From: Gemmataceae bacterium
GTDB lineage: Bacteria; Planctomycetota; Planctomycetia; Gemmatales; Gemmataceae
Assembly (NCBI GenBank): GCA_028288765.1
Contig: JAQGHQ010000414.1
Location: 40,931 to 104,930, forward strand
DNA length: 64,000 nt
Reading direction: 5' to 3'
Both the position numbers and the translations under genes were made by a program. The notes beneath the pieces are model-generated. The model was given only the letters and a program-made list of their open reading frames with translations. It was not told the origin of the DNA and searched no databases. Positions 34,923 through 42,681 of this stretch are shown here, piece after piece. The first letter of the stretch is position 1. The number at the start of each line of letters is the position of its first letter.

Positions 34923-35723
34923 ATGCCGTCGCCGTTCCCGGGCATGGACCCGTACCTGGAAGACCCGGCCTTCTGGCCGGGCTTTCACACGACACTTCTG
35001 ACGGCGGTCCGGGCAGCCCTGACCCCGCAGTTGCCCCCCGGGTTCTACGCCGAGTTGGAGCAACACATCTGGTTCCGGGAGGAGGCGGCGGATGACGGCC
35101 CCAAGTTTCGCAAACCGGACGTGTACGTGGTCGAAGGCGGTGGGCGAGGGGGGAAGACGCACCCGACCGGGTCCACGGTCGTCGGCAGCCCGCCGACTCT
35201 GACCGTGACGCTCCCGAAGATCGTTCGCGAAGTCGGGCCGCACACGATCCAGATCCGCGACGCCCGAAACCGCCGGGTGGTGACGGCCATCGAATTGCTC
35301 AGCCCGTCGAACAAAGAACCCGGGGCTGACCGCGATCGGTATCTGCTGAAGCGAAGCGAGTTCGTCGCGAACGGGACGCACATGGTCGAGATCGATCTGC
35401 TCCGGTCCGGCCACCGGCTTCCGATTCGTCCCGTCCCGGACGGGGATTACTACGTGTACGTCACCGACGCGGCGTACTACGACGAGGTCGCGGTCTGGGT
35501 GTTCACCGTCCGCGACCCGATACCCCCGTTCCCAGTTCCACTCACTACGGACCACACTCCCGTCGTCCTGGCGTTGCGGCCCTGTCTGGATCGGGCGTAC
35601 GAAGAAGCGAACTACGGACCCCGGATCGACTACACGGCCCCAGCGGTCCCCCGACTCCGGAAGCCGGACGCGGAATGGGCCGCCGACCTCCTGAAGAAAC
35701 ACTCCAAGAAGAAGCGGAAGTAA
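34923..35723 (+). CDS. DUF4058 family protein
   Basis: This 266-residue protein starts 12 bp after the previous stop. It begins with MPSPFPGMDPYLEDPAFWPGFHTTLLTAVRAALTPQLPPGFYAELEQHIWFRE, the hallmark of DUF4058, and continues with RKPDVYVVE, RRVVTAIELLSPSNKEPGADRDRYLLKRSEFVANGTHMVEIDLLRSG and YYVYVTDAAYYDEVAVWVFTVRDPIPPFPVPL. The E-L-SP-NK and EIDLLR strands resemble a nuclease-like core, but no function is established. The family is expanded in cyanobacteria and planctomycetes. The chosen ATG matches the family start; an earlier in-frame start at 34842 overlaps the preceding gene. Its place between the ligase and the aldehyde dehydrogenase gene with short gaps suggests co-transcription. Confidence 0.9.
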   Translation: MPSPFPGMDPYLEDPAFWPGFHTTLLTAVRAALTPQLPPGFYAELEQHIWFREEAADDGPKFRKPDVYVVEGGGRGGKTHPTGSTVVGSPPTLTVTLPKIVREVGPHTIQIRDARNRRVVTAIELLSPSNKEPGADRDRYLLKRSEFVANGTHMVEIDLLRSGHRLPIRPVPDGDYYVYVTDAAYYDEVAVWVFTVRDPIPPFPVPLTTDHTPVVLALRPCLDRAYEEANYGPRIDYTAPAVPRLRKPDAEWAADLLKKHSKKKRK

Positions 35724-35732
35724 GGACCTCCC

Positions 35733-37169
35733 ATGATCCACATCCCCGCGCTGCGGTTCGGAAAGACGTACACCAGCCTGGACAAGACGACCCTGGTCCA
35801 CCACGTCACCGGCGAGCCGGTGGCCGAGGTCAGTCAGGTCACGGGGAGCATGATCGCCCGCGACCTCGCGACCGTGGAGCGGGCGCACAAACAGCTCGCC
35901 GCCATCCCGGTCCGCGACCTCCTGGCCATGTACAAGAAGGCCGCGGACTACTTCCTGAACGCCGCCCTCCCGTGCGGCGATGGCGAACTCACCTACGATC
36001 AGTACGTCCGGAACCTGTCGGCCACCACCGGCAGCCCGGTCGTGTTCTGCGACCGGAACGCCCGGAAGGTGCATTACGTTCTGGAGAACGTGGAAGAAGT
36101 CATCGGCGGCCTGACCCGGGGGCTCGACCTGGAAGCCCTCGACCAGGGGTACACCACCCGTAACGGCCGGATGCAAGCGTTTTACCCGACCACCGACGTA
36201 TTCGGGGCCGTTCTCCCGTCGAACTCGCCCGGGGTCCACTCCCTCTGGGTGCCGACGATCGCGTTCAAGGTCCCGCTCCTCCTCAAGCCCGGCCGGGAGG
36301 AGCCGTGGACCCCGTTCCGGGTGCTGCAAGCCTTTATCAAGGCGGGCGTCCCGGCCGGCGTGCTCGCGTTCCTGCCGACCGACCACGCCGGGGCCGCCGA
36401 CATCCTCCGACTGTGCGGCCGGAGCATGGCGTTCGGGGACGACCGGACGATGGCCCCGTACAAGAACGACCACCGGGTCGAGATCCACGGGACCGGGTAC
36501 TCGAAGATCATCTTCGGCGAGGACCAGGCCGACCACTGGGAAAAGTACGTCGACCTGATGGTCGAGGCGATCGCGGCGAACGGCGGGCGGGCGTGCGTGA
36601 ACGCGAGCGCCATCTGGACCCCGCGGAACGGAAAGGCGATCGCCGAGGCCCTGGCGAAAAAGCTCGCCGGGGTGAAGGCGCGGCCGTGGGACGACCCGGC
36701 CTGCGAGGTCAGCGCGTTCGCCAACCCGGCGGTCGCCGAGGCGATCAACGCGATGGTGGACGAGGGGTTGAAAACCCCCGGCGCGGTCGACGCCACTGAA
36801 CAACTCCGCGGCACCCCGCGTCTAGTGAAGGAGGGGCGGTGCGCCTGGCTGTTGCCCACGATCGTCCGGTGCGATTCGCCCGACCATCCGCTGGCGAACA
36901 AGGAGTTCCTGTTCCCCTACGCCAGCGTGATAGAATGGCCGCAGCCCGCCGTGCTGAAACGGATCGGGTACACGCTCGCGGCCACGGTCCTCTCCGACGA
37001 CCAGACCTTCATCGCCGACTGTGTCGCCTGCCCGAACATCGAGCGGCTGAACATCGGGCCGCTCCCGACCAACCGCCTGACCTGGGACCAGCCGCATGAA
37101 GGGAATCTCTTCACCCACCTCTACAAGCAGCGGGCGTTCCAGCGCGCCCGCCGGGCCGCCGGCGTTTGA
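35733..37169 (+). CDS. Aldehyde dehydrogenase superfamily protein (candidate acyl reductase)
   Basis: This is a 478-residue protein with a GGACC-type site upstream. The NAD-binding and active-site landmarks are NSPGVHSLWVPTIAFKVPLLLKPGREEPWTP (the PWNxP/K region of the family), LRLCGRSMAFGDD, IFGEDQADHW, and the catalytic Cys in NGGRACVNASAIW. The usual Glu-rich LELGGK segment is not evident, which suggests an acyl-CoA or acyl-enzyme reducing member (as in LuxC or PduP/EutE types) more than an aldehyde oxidising one. Together with the adenylate-forming enzyme upstream and the Fe-alcohol dehydrogenase downstream (overlap of 74 bp) it would complete acid-to-aldehyde-to-alcohol reduction. Direction and substrate are inferred from context only. 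Confidence 0.85.
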   Translation: MIHIPALRFGKTYTSLDKTTLVHHVTGEPVAEVSQVTGSMIARDLATVERAHKQLAAIPVRDLLAMYKKAADYFLNAALPCGDGELTYDQYVRNLSATTGSPVVFCDRNARKVHYVLENVEEVIGGLTRGLDLEALDQGYTTRNGRMQAFYPTTDVFGAVLPSNSPGVHSLWVPTIAFKVPLLLKPGREEPWTPFRVLQAFIKAGVPAGVLAFLPTDHAGAADILRLCGRSMAFGDDRTMAPYKNDHRVEIHGTGYSKIIFGEDQADHWEKYVDLMVEAIAANGGRACVNASAIWTPRNGKAIAEALAKKLAGVKARPWDDPACEVSAFANPAVAEAINAMVDEGLKTPGAVDATEQLRGTPRLVKEGRCAWLLPTIVRCDSPDHPLANKEFLFPYASVIEWPQPAVLKRIGYTLAATVLSDDQTFIADCVACPNIERLNIGPLPTNRLTWDQPHEGNLFTHLYKQRAFQRARRAAGV

Positions 37170-38304
37170 TTTCCAGCCGCTCGGCCGCGTGGTCTTCGAG
37201 CCGGGTGGGCTGGCCCGGCTCGGCGGGGTGGTCCGCGACCTCGGCGGGCGGCGGGTCATGCTCGTGACCGACCCGGGGCTCGAACACGCCGGCCACCCCC
37301 AGCGGGCCGAGACGGCCGTCCGCGAGGCCGGGCTCGAGGTGTTCACCTTCGACGGGGTGAAGGAAAACCCGACCGAGCGGGAGGTCGCGGCCGGGGTGGT
37401 CTTCGCCCGGACCCACCGGGTCGACTCGATCGTCGCGGTCGGCGGCGGGAGCTCGATGGACTGCGCCAAGGGGATCAACTTCCTCCTGACCAACGGCGGC
37501 CGGATGGCCGACTACAAGGGGTTCGGCAAGGCCGCCAAGCCGATGCTCCCGTCCGTCGGCGTCCCGACCACCGCGGGCACCGGGAGCGAGGCCCAGTGCT
37601 ACGCCCTGATCACCGACGAGAAGACGCACCTGAAGATGGCCTGCGGGGACAAGAAGGCCGCGTTCCGGGTGTCGATCCTGGACCCGGAGGTGACCGTCTC
37701 CCAGCCGCGGGTCGTGACCGCCGTGACCGGGATCGACGCGGTCGCTCATGCCGTCGAGTCGTTCGTCTGCACCAGGCGGAACCCGCTCTCGCAGATGTAC
37801 TCGCTGGCCGCGTTCCGGCACCTGGAGCCGAACTTCGAGCGGGTCATGGCCCACCCGGACGACCTCGCCGCCCGGTCGGCGATGCTGCTCGGGGCACACT
37901 TCTCCGGGATGGCGATCGAGAGCGCGATGCTCGGCGTCTGCCACAGCTGCGCGAACCCGCTCACGGCCCACTACGGGATCACGCACGGGGTGGCGATCGG
38001 GGTGATGCTCCCGCACGTGGTCCGGTTCAACGCCGCGGGCGACGCGGCGGTCGGCGCCCTGTACGCCCAGCTGATCGGCGACCACCACGGGCATAACGGC
38101 CGGCCGGCGGCGGACGCCCTGGCCGACCGGATCTCGGAACTGCTCGCCCACGCCGGACTGCCGACCACCCTGAAGGAGTGCGGCGTCTCGCAGACGATCC
38201 TCCCGCTCCTGGCGGAGGAGGCGAACGAGCAGTGGACCGCCCGGTTCAACCCCCGACCGGTGACTGATGCGGAAATCCTGAGGCTCTACCAGGCCGCGTG
38301 GTAA
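37096..38304 (+). CDS. Iron-containing alcohol dehydrogenase
   Basis: This protein is about 402 residues from the ATG at 37096. Group III alcohol dehydrogenase signatures: VVFEPGGLARLGGVV, VDSIVAVGGGSSMDCAKGINFLL (nucleotide site), PTTAGTGSEAQCYALIT, and the metal ligands in TGIDAVAHAVESFVC (Asp, His), GVCHSCANPLTAHYGITHGVAIG (His, His). It interconverts an aldehyde and an alcohol with NAD(P)H. The first about 18 residues (MKGISSPTSTSSGRSSAP) overlap the end of the aldehyde dehydrogenase gene in another frame and look unlike a protein N-terminus; the family-like sequence begins at FDFQPLGRVVFEPG, so the true start may be a non-ATG codon near 37140. Translational coupling to the upstream gene is likely. 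Confidence 0.88.
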   Translation: MKGISSPTSTSSGRSSAPAGPPAFDFQPLGRVVFEPGGLARLGGVVRDLGGRRVMLVTDPGLEHAGHPQRAETAVREAGLEVFTFDGVKENPTEREVAAGVVFARTHRVDSIVAVGGGSSMDCAKGINFLLTNGGRMADYKGFGKAAKPMLPSVGVPTTAGTGSEAQCYALITDEKTHLKMACGDKKAAFRVSILDPEVTVSQPRVVTAVTGIDAVAHAVESFVCTRRNPLSQMYSLAAFRHLEPNFERVMAHPDDLAARSAMLLGAHFSGMAIESAMLGVCHSCANPLTAHYGITHGVAIGVMLPHVVRFNAAGDAAVGALYAQLIGDHHGHNGRPAADALADRISELLAHAGLPTTLKECGVSQTILPLLAEEANEQWTARFNPRPVTDAEILRLYQAAW

Positions 38305-38322
38305 CCATCCTGTGAGGCCGCC

Positions 38323-39420
38323 ATGAATCGGTGTTTGCCCGCCGTGCTTGCGGTCGGTATTCTGCTACCCGTCTCTTCCGCCGCCGACTGGCCGCTCTTC
38401 CGTGGAAACCCTCTGATGTCCGGGGTCGGGCAGGGGAAACTGCCCGACCAGCTCCAGGAACGGTGGGCGTTCAAGACCGGGGACGCGGTCGAAGGCGCCC
38501 CGGTCGTTGCGGGCGGGGTGGTTTACGCCGGGTCGGTCGACAAGCACCTGTACGCGATCGACCTCGCCTCCGGCAAGCAGAAGTGGAAGACCAGGCTCGG
38601 GCCGATCAAGGCGTCCCCGAGCGTGAAGGGGGACAAGGTCTTCGTCGGCGACCTCGACGGCAAGTTCTACTGTCTCACCGCGGCGGACGGTAAGGCGGTC
38701 TGGACCTTCGAGATGGGCGGGGAGATCACTTCCGGATGCAACTTCCACGGCGACAACATCCTGATCGGGTCGCACGACTCGACCCTGTACTGCCTCGACC
38801 CGGCCGGGAAGAAGCTCTGGGAGGTGAAGACCGACGGGCCGGTGAACGGGTCCCCGGTCGTGGTCGGGGACGCCACCTTCGTCGCCGGGTGCGACAGCGT
38901 CCTGCACGTCCTCGACGCGAAGACCGGGAATGAACTCGGGACGGTGGACCTCGGCGGGCAGGCGGCCGCGACCGCGGCGGTGAGCGGCGACTTCGCCTAC
39001 GTCGGGACGATGGCCAACCAGGTGGTCGGGGTCGACTGGAAGAACAAAAAGAAGGCGTGGGCGTTCGAGTCGCAGCGCCGGGCCCAGCCGTTCTACGCCT
39101 CGGCCGCGGTGACGGACGCTCTCGTGGTCGCCGCGAGTCGCGACCAGAAAGTGTACGGCCTCGACCGGAAGACCGGGGCCGAGGTCTGGAACTTCGCCAC
39201 CGACGGCATGGTGGACGGGTCCCCGGTGGTGGTCGGCGACCGGGTGTACGTCGGGTGCATGTCGAAGGACGGAAACTTCTACGTCCTCGACCTGAAGACC
39301 GGCAAGAAACTCCAGGAGCTGAACCTGGATTCGGCCGTGGTCGGCTCGGTGGCGGTCGGCCCCGATTGCCTGCTCGTCGGGACCGACAAGGGGACGGTCT
39401 ATTGCCTGGGCGGGAAGTGA
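38323..39420 (+). CDS. Exported PQQ-type (BamB-like) beta-propeller protein
   Basis: This 365-residue protein has a signal peptide (MNRCLPAVLAVGILLPVSSA). The mature protein is a single propeller of eight blades of the type G.VYAGS.D..LYAID..SGK..W: VDKHLYAIDLASGKQKWKT, DGKFYCLTAADGKAVWTFE, DSTLYCLDPAGKKLWEVKT, DSVLHVLDAKTGNELGTV, DQKVYGLDRKTGAEVWNF and DGNFYVLDLKTGKKLQEL. The blades resemble BamB and PQQ propellers, but no tryptophan-docking PQQ site is evident. It starts 19 bp after the alcohol dehydrogenase stop and may belong to that transcript, though its function is probably separate (envelope assembly or binding). Confidence 0.85.
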   Translation: MNRCLPAVLAVGILLPVSSAADWPLFRGNPLMSGVGQGKLPDQLQERWAFKTGDAVEGAPVVAGGVVYAGSVDKHLYAIDLASGKQKWKTRLGPIKASPSVKGDKVFVGDLDGKFYCLTAADGKAVWTFEMGGEITSGCNFHGDNILIGSHDSTLYCLDPAGKKLWEVKTDGPVNGSPVVVGDATFVAGCDSVLHVLDAKTGNELGTVDLGGQAAATAAVSGDFAYVGTMANQVVGVDWKNKKKAWAFESQRRAQPFYASAAVTDALVVAASRDQKVYGLDRKTGAEVWNFATDGMVDGSPVVVGDRVYVGCMSKDGNFYVLDLKTGKKLQELNLDSAVVGSVAVGPDCLLVGTDKGTVYCLGGK

Positions 39421-39563
39421 ACGAGGCCGACGCCGCCCGATCCGGCCGGGGCACTGATCCACAACCCGGAGGAGTCGGTCGCCTTGCGTTTGGCCGGAGT
39501 GGGCGTGGACATGCCACCCAGATCAGTGTGACTGCTTCAGTGAGTTCGTGTTCGAGGAAGTTG

Positions 39564-40166
39564 ATGTCACCCGGCGTCCGACGACTCGTGCCCGGCGTGC
39601 TCTGGTTCGGTCTTCTCGCGGCGTGGCCCGGGGTATGCGGCTGTCGGGCCGAACCACCGCCCGGACCGACCGCGCAGGTCTCGGCCACACCCGACCTCAC
39701 GACCGTCTCGCGGGTGCTGGCCGTAATGAACGACCGGCTGGCGGTCATGCATGATGTCGCGCGGTGGAAGTGGGCGGAAGGCCGCCCCATTGCCGACCCG
39801 GCCCGGGAAACCCAGCTCCTGGACCGGGTCGCCGCCCGGGGCCGGGAAAAAGGCCTCGATCCGACCTTCGTGCGGACCCTCTTCGCAGCCCAGATCGAGG
39901 CTTCCAAACAACTCCAACAGGCCGACTTCGGCCGGTGGAAGACGTCTCCCCCGCCGGCCGCCGCGGTCCCGCCGCTCGCCGTCCTGCGGGAGCGGATCGA
40001 CGCGATCGACCACCAGCTGCTCGATTCCCTGACCGCGGCCGAACACACGCTGACAGACCCGCTCGTGCGGGGCCAGATCCCCGGACTCGCCGACACGATC
40101 CTGACCGGGGACGGGGTTGATCCGTCCGTCCGCGCCACCACAATCGGCCCCCTCCTCGGCCGGTGA
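39564..40166 (+). CDS. Exported chorismate mutase, AroQ-gamma type
   Basis: This 200-residue protein starts with a hydrophobic leader (LVPGVLWFGLLAAWPGVCGC), so it is exported or lipidated. Residues about 45-130 follow the secreted AroQ pattern: VMNDRLAVMHDVARWKWAEGRPIADPARETQLLDRV, then GLDPTFVRTLFAAQIEASKQLQQADFGRW. The Arg of NDRL, the Lys of RWKW, the D-x-x-RE and the QI.A.K..Q positions correspond to the ligand-contacting residues of periplasmic *AroQ enzymes such as that of M. tuberculosis. It converts chorismate to prephenate outside the cytoplasm; why bacteria do this is unsettled. The last 60 residues are family-typical helices (VLRERIDAIDHQLLDSL). The frame is open to 39057 but only as a shadow. 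Confidence 0.8.
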   Translation: MSPGVRRLVPGVLWFGLLAAWPGVCGCRAEPPPGPTAQVSATPDLTTVSRVLAVMNDRLAVMHDVARWKWAEGRPIADPARETQLLDRVAARGREKGLDPTFVRTLFAAQIEASKQLQQADFGRWKTSPPPAAAVPPLAVLRERIDAIDHQLLDSLTAAEHTLTDPLVRGQIPGLADTILTGDGVDPSVRATTIGPLLGR

Positions 40167-40308
40167 CGGCGGTGCCGATCATGAGCCCGTGGAATCCGAT
40201 CTGTTCACCCCCGTACCCGGTTCCGCTGGTGTAAGCCGGTCGTATCATGACGGGTATCTGCTGGAGTGCGCCCACGCCCGTCCCGCCCGACTCGCCGCGA
40301 GTTCTCGA

Positions 40309-41634
40309 ATGGTTACCGCCGCCGCCGACCAGGAGAAAACCGGGCTCGGCAACTACTTCATCGCCAACTACCCGCCGTTCTCCTTCTGGAAGAATACCTA
40401 CCTTCCGGACGCCGAGGCGGTCTTGAACAGCCCGCCGAAGCCCGGCGTCCCGCTCGGGCTGTACCTGCACATCCCGTTCTGCCGGAAGCGGTGTAAGTTC
40501 TGTTACTTCCGCGTCTACACGGACAAGAACGCCCGCGACATCGAGACATACCTCGACGCCATCGTGAAAGAGGTCGAGCTTCTCAGCCGGACGGCGTGCG
40601 TCGGCGGGCGGCCTCTGGACTACGTCTACTTCGGCGGCGGCACCCCGTCGTATCTGAGTGCCGCCCAGCTCGACGGCCTCATGACCCGGCTGCGGCAGAT
40701 CCTGCCGTGGGACCAGGCCCGCGAGGTGACGTTCGAGTGCGAGCCGGGTACGCTCCAGAAGCACAAGCTCGAAACGCTCCGGGCGCAGGGCGTGACCCGG
40801 CTCAGCCTCGGGGTCGAGAACTTCAAGCCGGAGATCCTCCAGTACAACGGCCGGGCCCACCTCGAAGAGGAGATCTACCGGGCGTTCGGGTGGGCCCGCG
40901 ATCTCGGGTTCCCGCAGATCAACCTCGACCTGATCGCCGGGATGGTCGGCGAGGACTGGGACAACTGGAAGCGGTGTGTGGCGAAGACGATCGAGCTCGC
41001 CCCCGATTGCGTCACGATCTACCAGATGGAGCTGCCGTACAACACGGTGTTCTCGAAAGAACTCAAGATGGTGGGCAACGACGACCCGCAACTGGCCGTG
41101 GCCGACTGGCCGACCAAGCGGGCCTGGGTGCGGTATGCGTTCGACGAGCTGGGGAAGGCCGGGTACGAGGTGTCCAGCGCGACGACCGTGGTGAAGAACA
41201 AGGCCTCGACGCAGTTCGTGTACCGCGAGGCGCTCTGGCGCGGGGCCGACATGTTCGGCACCGGGGTGGCGTCGTTCGGCCACGTGAACGGGGTCCACGT
41301 CCAGAACGTCGACACCTGGGAGGCTTACATCGAAAAGCTGAACGCCGGCGAGCTCCCGCTCGGCCGGGCGTTCCCGACCACCGAGCGGGACCGGCTCATC
41401 CGCGAGGTGGTGCTCCTCCTGAAGACGGGCCACCTCGACGTGGACTACTTCCGACAGAAGTACGGGGTGGACGTTCGCGACGTGTTCCGGGGGGCGTTCG
41501 ACCAGCTCCGGGGTGAAGGCTGGCTGACCGTCGCCGGGGAGAACATCGACACGACCCGCGACGGGCTCATGCAGATCGACCGCCATCTGCCCGCGTTCTT
41601 CGACCCGCAATACATCAGCACGCGATATACATAA
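40309..41634 (+). CDS. HemN-like radical SAM protein
   Basis: This is a 441-residue protein. The radical SAM motif CRKRCKFC (Cys58, Cys62, Cys65) follows GLYLHIPF, exactly as in the HemN/HemW family, and FGGGTPSYLSAAQL, TFECEPGTL, RLSLGVENF and NLDLIAGMVGEDWDNW are also present, as is a C-terminal HemN-like winged helix (LIREVVLLLKTGHLDVDYFRQKYG). It binds a [4Fe-4S] cluster and cleaves SAM. It need not be a coproporphyrinogen dehydrogenase: HemN homologues include methyltransferases, cyclopropanases and haem chaperones. The gene is followed by GcvH-like and ferredoxin genes (with a GxxExxY unit between) and a terpene cyclase, so a role in modifying a lipid or terpenoid is possible. ATG 40309 is the first Met giving a family-like N-terminus. 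Confidence 0.88.
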   Translation: MVTAAADQEKTGLGNYFIANYPPFSFWKNTYLPDAEAVLNSPPKPGVPLGLYLHIPFCRKRCKFCYFRVYTDKNARDIETYLDAIVKEVELLSRTACVGGRPLDYVYFGGGTPSYLSAAQLDGLMTRLRQILPWDQAREVTFECEPGTLQKHKLETLRAQGVTRLSLGVENFKPEILQYNGRAHLEEEIYRAFGWARDLGFPQINLDLIAGMVGEDWDNWKRCVAKTIELAPDCVTIYQMELPYNTVFSKELKMVGNDDPQLAVADWPTKRAWVRYAFDELGKAGYEVSSATTVVKNKASTQFVYREALWRGADMFGTGVASFGHVNGVHVQNVDTWEAYIEKLNAGELPLGRAFPTTERDRLIREVVLLLKTGHLDVDYFRQKYGVDVRDVFRGAFDQLRGEGWLTVAGENIDTTRDGLMQIDRHLPAFFDPQYISTRYT

Positions 41635-41640
41635 GAGTTT

Positions 41641-42107
41641 CACCGCGGAGAACGCGGAGACCGCAGAGAGGGGAAGATGAGAGAGAAACTGAATACCCTC
41701 TCCGAAGCGATCATAGGCGCGGCCATCACTGTTCACCGTGAGCTCGGGCCAGGACTTCTCGAATCCGCATACGAGTCGTGCCTGGAATACGAACTTCTCG
41801 ACCGCGGATTTCAGGTCGATCGGCAAGGGGGACTCCCGGTCGTTTACCGGGGCGTCAAGGTGGACTGTGGATTCCGAGTAGAGCTCTTGGTCGAACAACT
41901 TGTCGTCGTTGAGTTGAAAGCCGTGGAGCGGTTTGAACGGGTGCATGAAGCCCAGGTTCTCTGTTATCTGAAACTCACGGGCCTGCAGCTCGGCCTGCTG
42001 ATCAACTTCAATGTCACCCGTTTGACTGACGGCGTCAAGCGACTCGTCCGAAACTTCCCGACAGACTAATTCTGTTTAACTCTGCGGTCTTTGCGTTCTC
42101 TGCGGTT
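41641..42107. mobile_element. GxxExxY gene bounded by inverted CCGCAGAG repeats
   Basis: The left arm (41641-41668) and right arm (42080-42107) are 28-nt near-complementary sequences (CACCGCGGAGAACGCGGAGA... against ...GCGTTCTCTGCGGTT) with four mismatches, lying immediately outside a complete GxxExxY ORF. The unit separates the radical SAM gene from the GcvH-like gene. Its shape suggests a mobile or formerly mobile cassette; no transposase and no clear target duplication was seen. Confidence 0.45.
41677..42069 (+). CDS. GxxExxY family protein
   Basis: This is a 130-residue protein. The defining motif is in AITVHRELGPGLLESAYESCLEYEL (G-LLE-SAY). The later strands CGFRVELLVEQLVVVELKAVERFERVHEAQVLCYLKLTGLQLGLLINFN carry an E-x-K pair (VELKA) and a helix as in PD-(D/E)XK nuclease folds, so a nuclease-related fold is likely though activity is untested. 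The length is typical for the family. The gene is tightly bracketed by inverted repeats, as is often seen for this family in planctomycetes and other bacteria, and it interrupts an otherwise coherent gene cluster. A connection with retroelements or defence has been suggested for the family but is not established. Confidence 0.9.
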   Translation: MREKLNTLSEAIIGAAITVHRELGPGLLESAYESCLEYELLDRGFQVDRQGGLPVVYRGVKVDCGFRVELLVEQLVVVELKAVERFERVHEAQVLCYLKLTGLQLGLLINFNVTRLTDGVKRLVRNFPTD

Positions 42108-42114
42108 AAATTTC

Positions 42115-42588
42115 ATGACCGAGTCGCTCACGTTCATGATGGGCAAGCACCCGGCCGAGTTGCCGGGCGAGCTGCTCTACTGCAAGAACCACATGTGGTG
42201 CCGGCCGGGTGCCGACGGGGTCCATGCGTTCGGGTTCACGGCCTATGCGGTCCGGCTGATGCAGGACGTGTACTTCCTCGAATGGCGGATCGACCCGGGG
42301 CTGGTCACGGCGAAGCAGGAGATCGGGTACATTGAGACCCAGAAGGCGACGTCGGGGTTGTACGCCCCCCTTGCCGGCCGCGTCCTCCGGTTCAACCCCG
42401 ACCTGCTGACCGACCCGTCCACGATCAACGTCGACAACTACGGCCGCGGCTGGCTGTTCGAGATGGCCGCCGACGTGGCCGGGGGCACGCTCGACGTGGC
42501 CGCTTACTTTACCCACCTGGAAGCAGGCTGGGAAACGACCCAGCGGATGCTGAAGGGACAGGTGAACAAGATGGACGACGAGGACTGA
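42115..42588 (+). CDS. GcvH-like lipoyl-domain protein
   Basis: This is a 157-residue protein. The core is a biotinyl/lipoyl-type beta-barrel sandwich: HMWCRPGADGVHAFGFTAYAVRLM, then QEIGYIETQKATSGLYAPLAGRVLRFNPDLLTDPSTINVDNYGRGWLFEM. Lys77 in ETQKATSG is at the position of the lipoylated lysine of glycine-cleavage H protein (ExxKA). It differs from housekeeping GcvH in its N-terminus (KHPAELPGELLYCKN), with extra cysteines, and in a C-terminal helix ending MDDED. No glycine-cleavage genes are near; the neighbours are a HemN-like radical SAM enzyme and a ferredoxin protein, which suggests a dedicated carrier or redox protein, comparable in principle to LbpA proteins of the sHdr sulfur-oxidation system. 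Lipoylation is inferred, not shown. Confidence 0.82.
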   Translation: MTESLTFMMGKHPAELPGELLYCKNHMWCRPGADGVHAFGFTAYAVRLMQDVYFLEWRIDPGLVTAKQEIGYIETQKATSGLYAPLAGRVLRFNPDLLTDPSTINVDNYGRGWLFEMAADVAGGTLDVAAYFTHLEAGWETTQRMLKGQVNKMDDED

Positions 42589-42681
42589 CCGGCCGCCCGG
42601 CATTCCCCTCGGCGTCCCGCCGCCATACCCTTGTCTGGTAGCAAGCCCGCACCCGCCGCCGCGCTCTTGGAGTTCGCTCTC

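Noticed and set aside
40309..41634. Assignment as coproporphyrinogen III dehydrogenase HemN
   Set aside because: The cysteine motif and fold fit, but no haem genes are near and the family has many other functions, so only HemN-like is claimed.
42115..42588. Assignment as glycine-cleavage H protein
   Set aside because: No gcvT/gcvP nearby and the N- and C-termini differ from GcvH, so only GcvH-like is claimed.
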